Below are positions 61,551 to 64,000 of a stretch of 64,000 nucleotides of DNA, piece after piece (positions within the stretch are counted from its first letter, which is position 1; every line of letters begins with the position of its first letter). A model generated the notes under the pieces. That model saw nothing but the letters and a program-made list of their open reading frames with translations. It searched no databases and was not told the origin of the DNA. The stretch is taken from contig CAWIUT010000003.1 of NCBI GenBank assembly GCA_963839365.1, positions 124,001-188,000 of the forward strand. The letters run 5' to 3'. Position numbers and translations under genes: made by a program. The DNA is from DASSKA01 sp963839365. GTDB lineage: Bacteria; Actinomycetota; Actinomycetes; Propionibacteriales; Nocardioidaceae.

Positions 61551-63779
61551 CTACGCCTTGCCCAGGAAGGCGGCCTGGTCCGCTTCATCGAGACGGCGGA
61601 TGGCCGCCGCGAGCTCGGGGTGGGCCGACAGCTCCGGGTCCTGCTCCACCACCCCGGCGGCGGCCTGCCGGGCGTCGGCGATCACGTCCTCGTGCCGGAG
61701 CACCGACAGCAGCCGCAGGCTGGAGTGGTGGCCGGACTGGCTCGCGCCGAGGACATCGCCCTCCCGGCGCTGCGCGAGATCCACCCGGGACAGCTCGAAG
61801 CCGTCGGTGGTGGCCGCGACCGCGTCCAGCCGGCCCCTGGCCGGGGAGCCGGCCGCCGCCCCGGTGACCAGCAGGCACAGCCCGGCCCACCGACCCCGGC
61901 CGATCCTGCCGCGCAGCTGGTGCAGTGCGGAGACCCCGAACCGGTCAGCGTCCATGACCACCATCACCGAGGCGTTGGGCACGTCGACCCCGACCTCGAT
62001 CACGGTGGTGGAGACCAGCACGTCGATGCCACCGGTCGCGAACGCACGCATCACGGCGTCCTTGTCCTCCGCGCTCATCCGGCCGTGCAGAACACCCACG
62101 GACAGACCCGACAGCGGGCCCTCGGCGAGAAGCGGAGCGAGCGTCTCCACCGCGGCGGGCGCGACCTGGTCGGTCCCGGCCACGCCATCAGGCTGTTCCT
62201 CGTCCTCGGCGTGGGCGGAGTCCTCGCCGATACGGGCGCACACGACGTAAGCCTGCCGCCCCTGAGCGACCTCTTCGCGGATCCTCGCCCAGGCGCGGTC
62301 CAGCCAGGCGGGCTGCTCGCCCACCGGGACCACGGTCGTCTGCACGGCGGCCCGGCCACCGGGCAACTCGGTCAGCGAGGAGGTCTCGAGGTCACCGAAC
62401 ACGGTCATCGCGACGGTGCGCGGGATCGGGGTTGCGGTCATCACCAGCACGTGCGGCGGTGTCTCGCCGGCTTTCGCAGTCAGGGCGGCGCGTTGCTCCA
62501 CCCCGAACCGGTGCTGCTCGTCGACCACCACCAGTCCCAGGTCGGCGAAGCTGACCTGCTGCTCGAGCAGGGCATGCGTGCCGATGACGATGCCGGCAGC
62601 GCCGGAGGCGGCGTCCAAGAGCACCTCCTTGCGCGCTGCCGTCCCCAGCGAACCGGTGAGCAGCCCCACGCTGGTGGCCTCCTCCGCACCGCCGAGCATC
62701 CCAGCGGCGGCCAGGTCCCCGAGCATCCCCGTGATCGAGCGGTGGTGCTGCTGGGCGAGCACCTCGGTCGGCGCGAGCAGCGCCGTCTGGCCGCCCGAGT
62801 CGACCACCCGGAGCATGGCGCGCAACGCGACCACGGTCTTCCCGGAGCCGACCTCGCCCTGCAACAGGCGGTGCATCGGGTGGTCGGAGGCGAGATCGGC
62901 GAGGATCTCCTCGCCGACCCGGCGCTGGCCGTCGGTGAGCTCGAAGGGCAGCCGCCGGTCGAACCGGTCCAGCAGGCCGCCCGTGCGGCCGGCACGCGGG
63001 CGGGCGTCCAGAAGCCGCAGCGCGGCGCGGCGCTGCGCCAGCACGGCCTGGGCCACGAACGCCTCCTCGAACCGCAGCCGCTGCTCCGCGGCGGACTTCT
63101 GCGCCCACGAGTCGGGGCGGTGGACCTGCTCGAGCGCCTCCCGGGCCCCGATCAGGCCTCGTTCCTTGCGGACCTCTTCGTCCAGCGGCTCGGGGACCTC
63201 GTCGACGAGCGCGAGCGCCACCTCGATGGTGTCCTGGATCTGCCAGGACTGCACGCTCGAGGTGGCCGGGTAGATGGTCAGCAGGTCGGGCTGCAGCTCC
63301 CAGGCGGCGTGCGCCTCCGCGGCGGCCTCGTCCTCAGAGCCGCTGCCGAAGATCTTGCTCTGCGGGTTGACCAGCTGCCAGCGGTTCCGGAACCGGCCGA
63401 CCTTGCCGGAGAACAGCCCCACGGTGCCGGGCGCGACCGTGCGGACCCGCCAGTCGGCGGTCTTCTTGTGCTTGTCGAAGAAGGTCAGCGTCAGCTCGTC
63501 CTGCTCGGTGCCGACGACCACTTCGAGCCGGTAGGCCCACCCGCCGCGACGCCGGTCCTGGTAGGGGGCCTGCTTCGCGGACAGCACACGCGCGATCACG
63601 GTGATGTGCTCGTCGAGGGTGAGGCTGCCGAGGTCGCTGAGCGAGCCCTTGTCGACGTACCGGCGCGGGTAGTGACGCAGCAGCTCGCCCACGGTGCGGT
63701 AGCCGAAGGCCTTCTCGATCTTCGCCGCTCCCCTGCCCGCGACGGCGGACAGCTTGGAGTCCCAGGTGACCTGTGGCAT
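61551..63779 (-). CDS. recG: ATP-dependent DNA helicase RecG
   Basis: Reverses stalled replication forks and processes Holliday junctions. The 742-residue protein has an N-terminal wedge/OB domain (about 1-240), then a superfamily 2 helicase core with GEVGSGKTVVALRAML (Walker A), VVDEQHRFG (DExH box), MTATPIPRT (motif III) and the C-terminal motifs VEVGVDVPNASVMVV and LHQLRGRIGRG. It begins 12 bases after the DAK2-domain gene stop. Typical actinobacterial length. Confidence 0.96.
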   Translation of the reverse strand: MPQVTWDSKLSAVAGRGAAKIEKAFGYRTVGELLRHYPRRYVDKGSLSDLGSLTLDEHITVIARVLSAKQAPYQDRRRGGWAYRLEVVVGTEQDELTLTFFDKHKKTADWRVRTVAPGTVGLFSGKVGRFRNRWQLVNPQSKIFGSGSEDEAAAEAHAAWELQPDLLTIYPATSSVQSWQIQDTIEVALALVDEVPEPLDEEVRKERGLIGAREALEQVHRPDSWAQKSAAEQRLRFEEAFVAQAVLAQRRAALRLLDARPRAGRTGGLLDRFDRRLPFELTDGQRRVGEEILADLASDHPMHRLLQGEVGSGKTVVALRAMLRVVDSGGQTALLAPTEVLAQQHHRSITGMLGDLAAAGMLGGAEEATSVGLLTGSLGTAARKEVLLDAASGAAGIVIGTHALLEQQVSFADLGLVVVDEQHRFGVEQRAALTAKAGETPPHVLVMTATPIPRTVAMTVFGDLETSSLTELPGGRAAVQTTVVPVGEQPAWLDRAWARIREEVAQGRQAYVVCARIGEDSAHAEDEEQPDGVAGTDQVAPAAVETLAPLLAEGPLSGLSVGVLHGRMSAEDKDAVMRAFATGGIDVLVSTTVIEVGVDVPNASVMVVMDADRFGVSALHQLRGRIGRGRWAGLCLLVTGAAAGSPARGRLDAVAATTDGFELSRVDLAQRREGDVLGASQSGHHSSLRLLSVLRHEDVIADARQAAAGVVEQDPELSAHPELAAAIRRLDEADQAAFLGKA

Positions 63780-63791
63780 GGAGTACCTCTA

Positions 63792-64000
63792 CTACTCCAC
63801 ACCGACCAGAAGCGGGTACCGCTCCTGGCCGCCCTCGTAGACGGTGACCTCCACCATCGGGTGCCGAGAAGCGAGGTACGACGCGCACCGGTCGGCCAGC
63901 TCGGTGCCCTCGGCACCGGCGAGCACCGTGACCAGCTCCCCGCCACCACCGAGCAGCCGCTCGAGCACGTCGCGGGCGACGTCGAACAGGTCGTCGCCGA
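63792..64000 (-). CDS. DAK2-domain protein, C-terminal fragment (FakA/YloV type)
   Basis: The last 68-69 codons of a minus-strand gene that enters from beyond 64000; two stop codons in a row end it. The visible end reads GGGGELVTVLAGAEG, then ELADRCASYL and VYEGGQERYPLLVGVE. That matches the C-terminal domain of DAK2/DhaL-type proteins (fatty acid kinase-like), which usually precede recG in actinobacteria. The catalytic DhaL domain lies outside the window. Confidence 0.75.
   Translation of the reverse strand, partial: GDDLFDVARDVLERLLGGGGELVTVLAGAEGTELADRCASYLASRHPMVEVTVYEGGQERYPLLVGVE

Overview
This is chromosomal DNA of a high-GC Gram-positive bacterium (Actinomycetota). Three things point there: the very GC-rich third codon positions, the frequent GTG/TTG and leaderless-type starts, and gene order. 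From memory of the mycobacterial genome, most of the window follows the conserved block that runs from the GNAT gene beside ispG (Rv2867c region) to sepIVA (Rv2927c), and then coaD, rsmD, recG and the DAK2 gene. Within the phylum I would guess Nocardioidaceae or a close relative, because of the putrescine/GABA cluster and general protein similarity. That is an inference, not something the sequence proves. I saw no tRNA, rRNA, CRISPR array, transposase or prophage.

Layout. (1) 1-4482, minus strand: GNAT acetyltransferase (runs off the edge), ispG, rseP/rip1 and dxr, covering isoprenoid synthesis and site-2 proteolysis. (2) 4514-18934: an accessory catabolic region lying between dxr and rlmN. 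It holds an aldehyde dehydrogenase, gabT, a small membrane protein, a gamma-aminobutyraldehyde dehydrogenase, a YtcJ-type amidohydrolase, a diamine-type class III aminotransferase, two MFS transporters, two FAD-dependent amine oxidoreductases and an Lrp/AsnC regulator. Together these can take putrescine or a related amine through 4-aminobutanal and GABA to succinate. A short motif (ACGAAATC core) recurs upstream of three of its transcription units. (3) 18978-20414: a small orphan protein and a LOG-family protein. (4) 20483-25887, minus: rlmN, then rpsB-tsf-pyrH-frr-cdsA. (5) 26277-32771: M23 peptidase, xerC, rocD, dprA, yifB, yraN and a DUF2469 gene. (6) 32768-34727: rnhB, lepB, rplS. (7) 34938-40700: a four-gene, translationally coupled cluster (beta-propeller membrane protein, giant FtsX-type permease, two ABC ATPases) that separates rplS from trmD. 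(8) 40813-43375: rpsP-khpA-rimM-trmD, where TrmD carries a C-terminal GNAT-like domain. (9) 43565-46242: a second amidohydrolase and ffh. (10) 46305-50267: amtB-glnB-glnD behind a GlnR-box-like site, with a divergent TetR regulator. (11) 51070-58785: ftsY, a small membrane protein, a thioesterase, smc, a small coiled-coil protein, mutM and rnc. (12) 58797-64000: rpmF, yceD, sepIVA, coaD, rsmD, recG and the end of a DAK2-domain gene.

The housekeeping backbone links translation (S2, EF-Ts, S16, L19, L32, RimM, TrmD, Frr, RlmN, RsmD), protein export (Ffh, FtsY, LepB, RseP), chromosome maintenance (Smc, XerC, RecG, MutM, DprA), envelope biogenesis (CdsA, Dxr, IspG, SepIVA) and nitrogen control (AmtB-GlnB-GlnD). 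The two accessory insertions, the amine-catabolic region and the ABC/propeller cluster, are the least ordinary parts.
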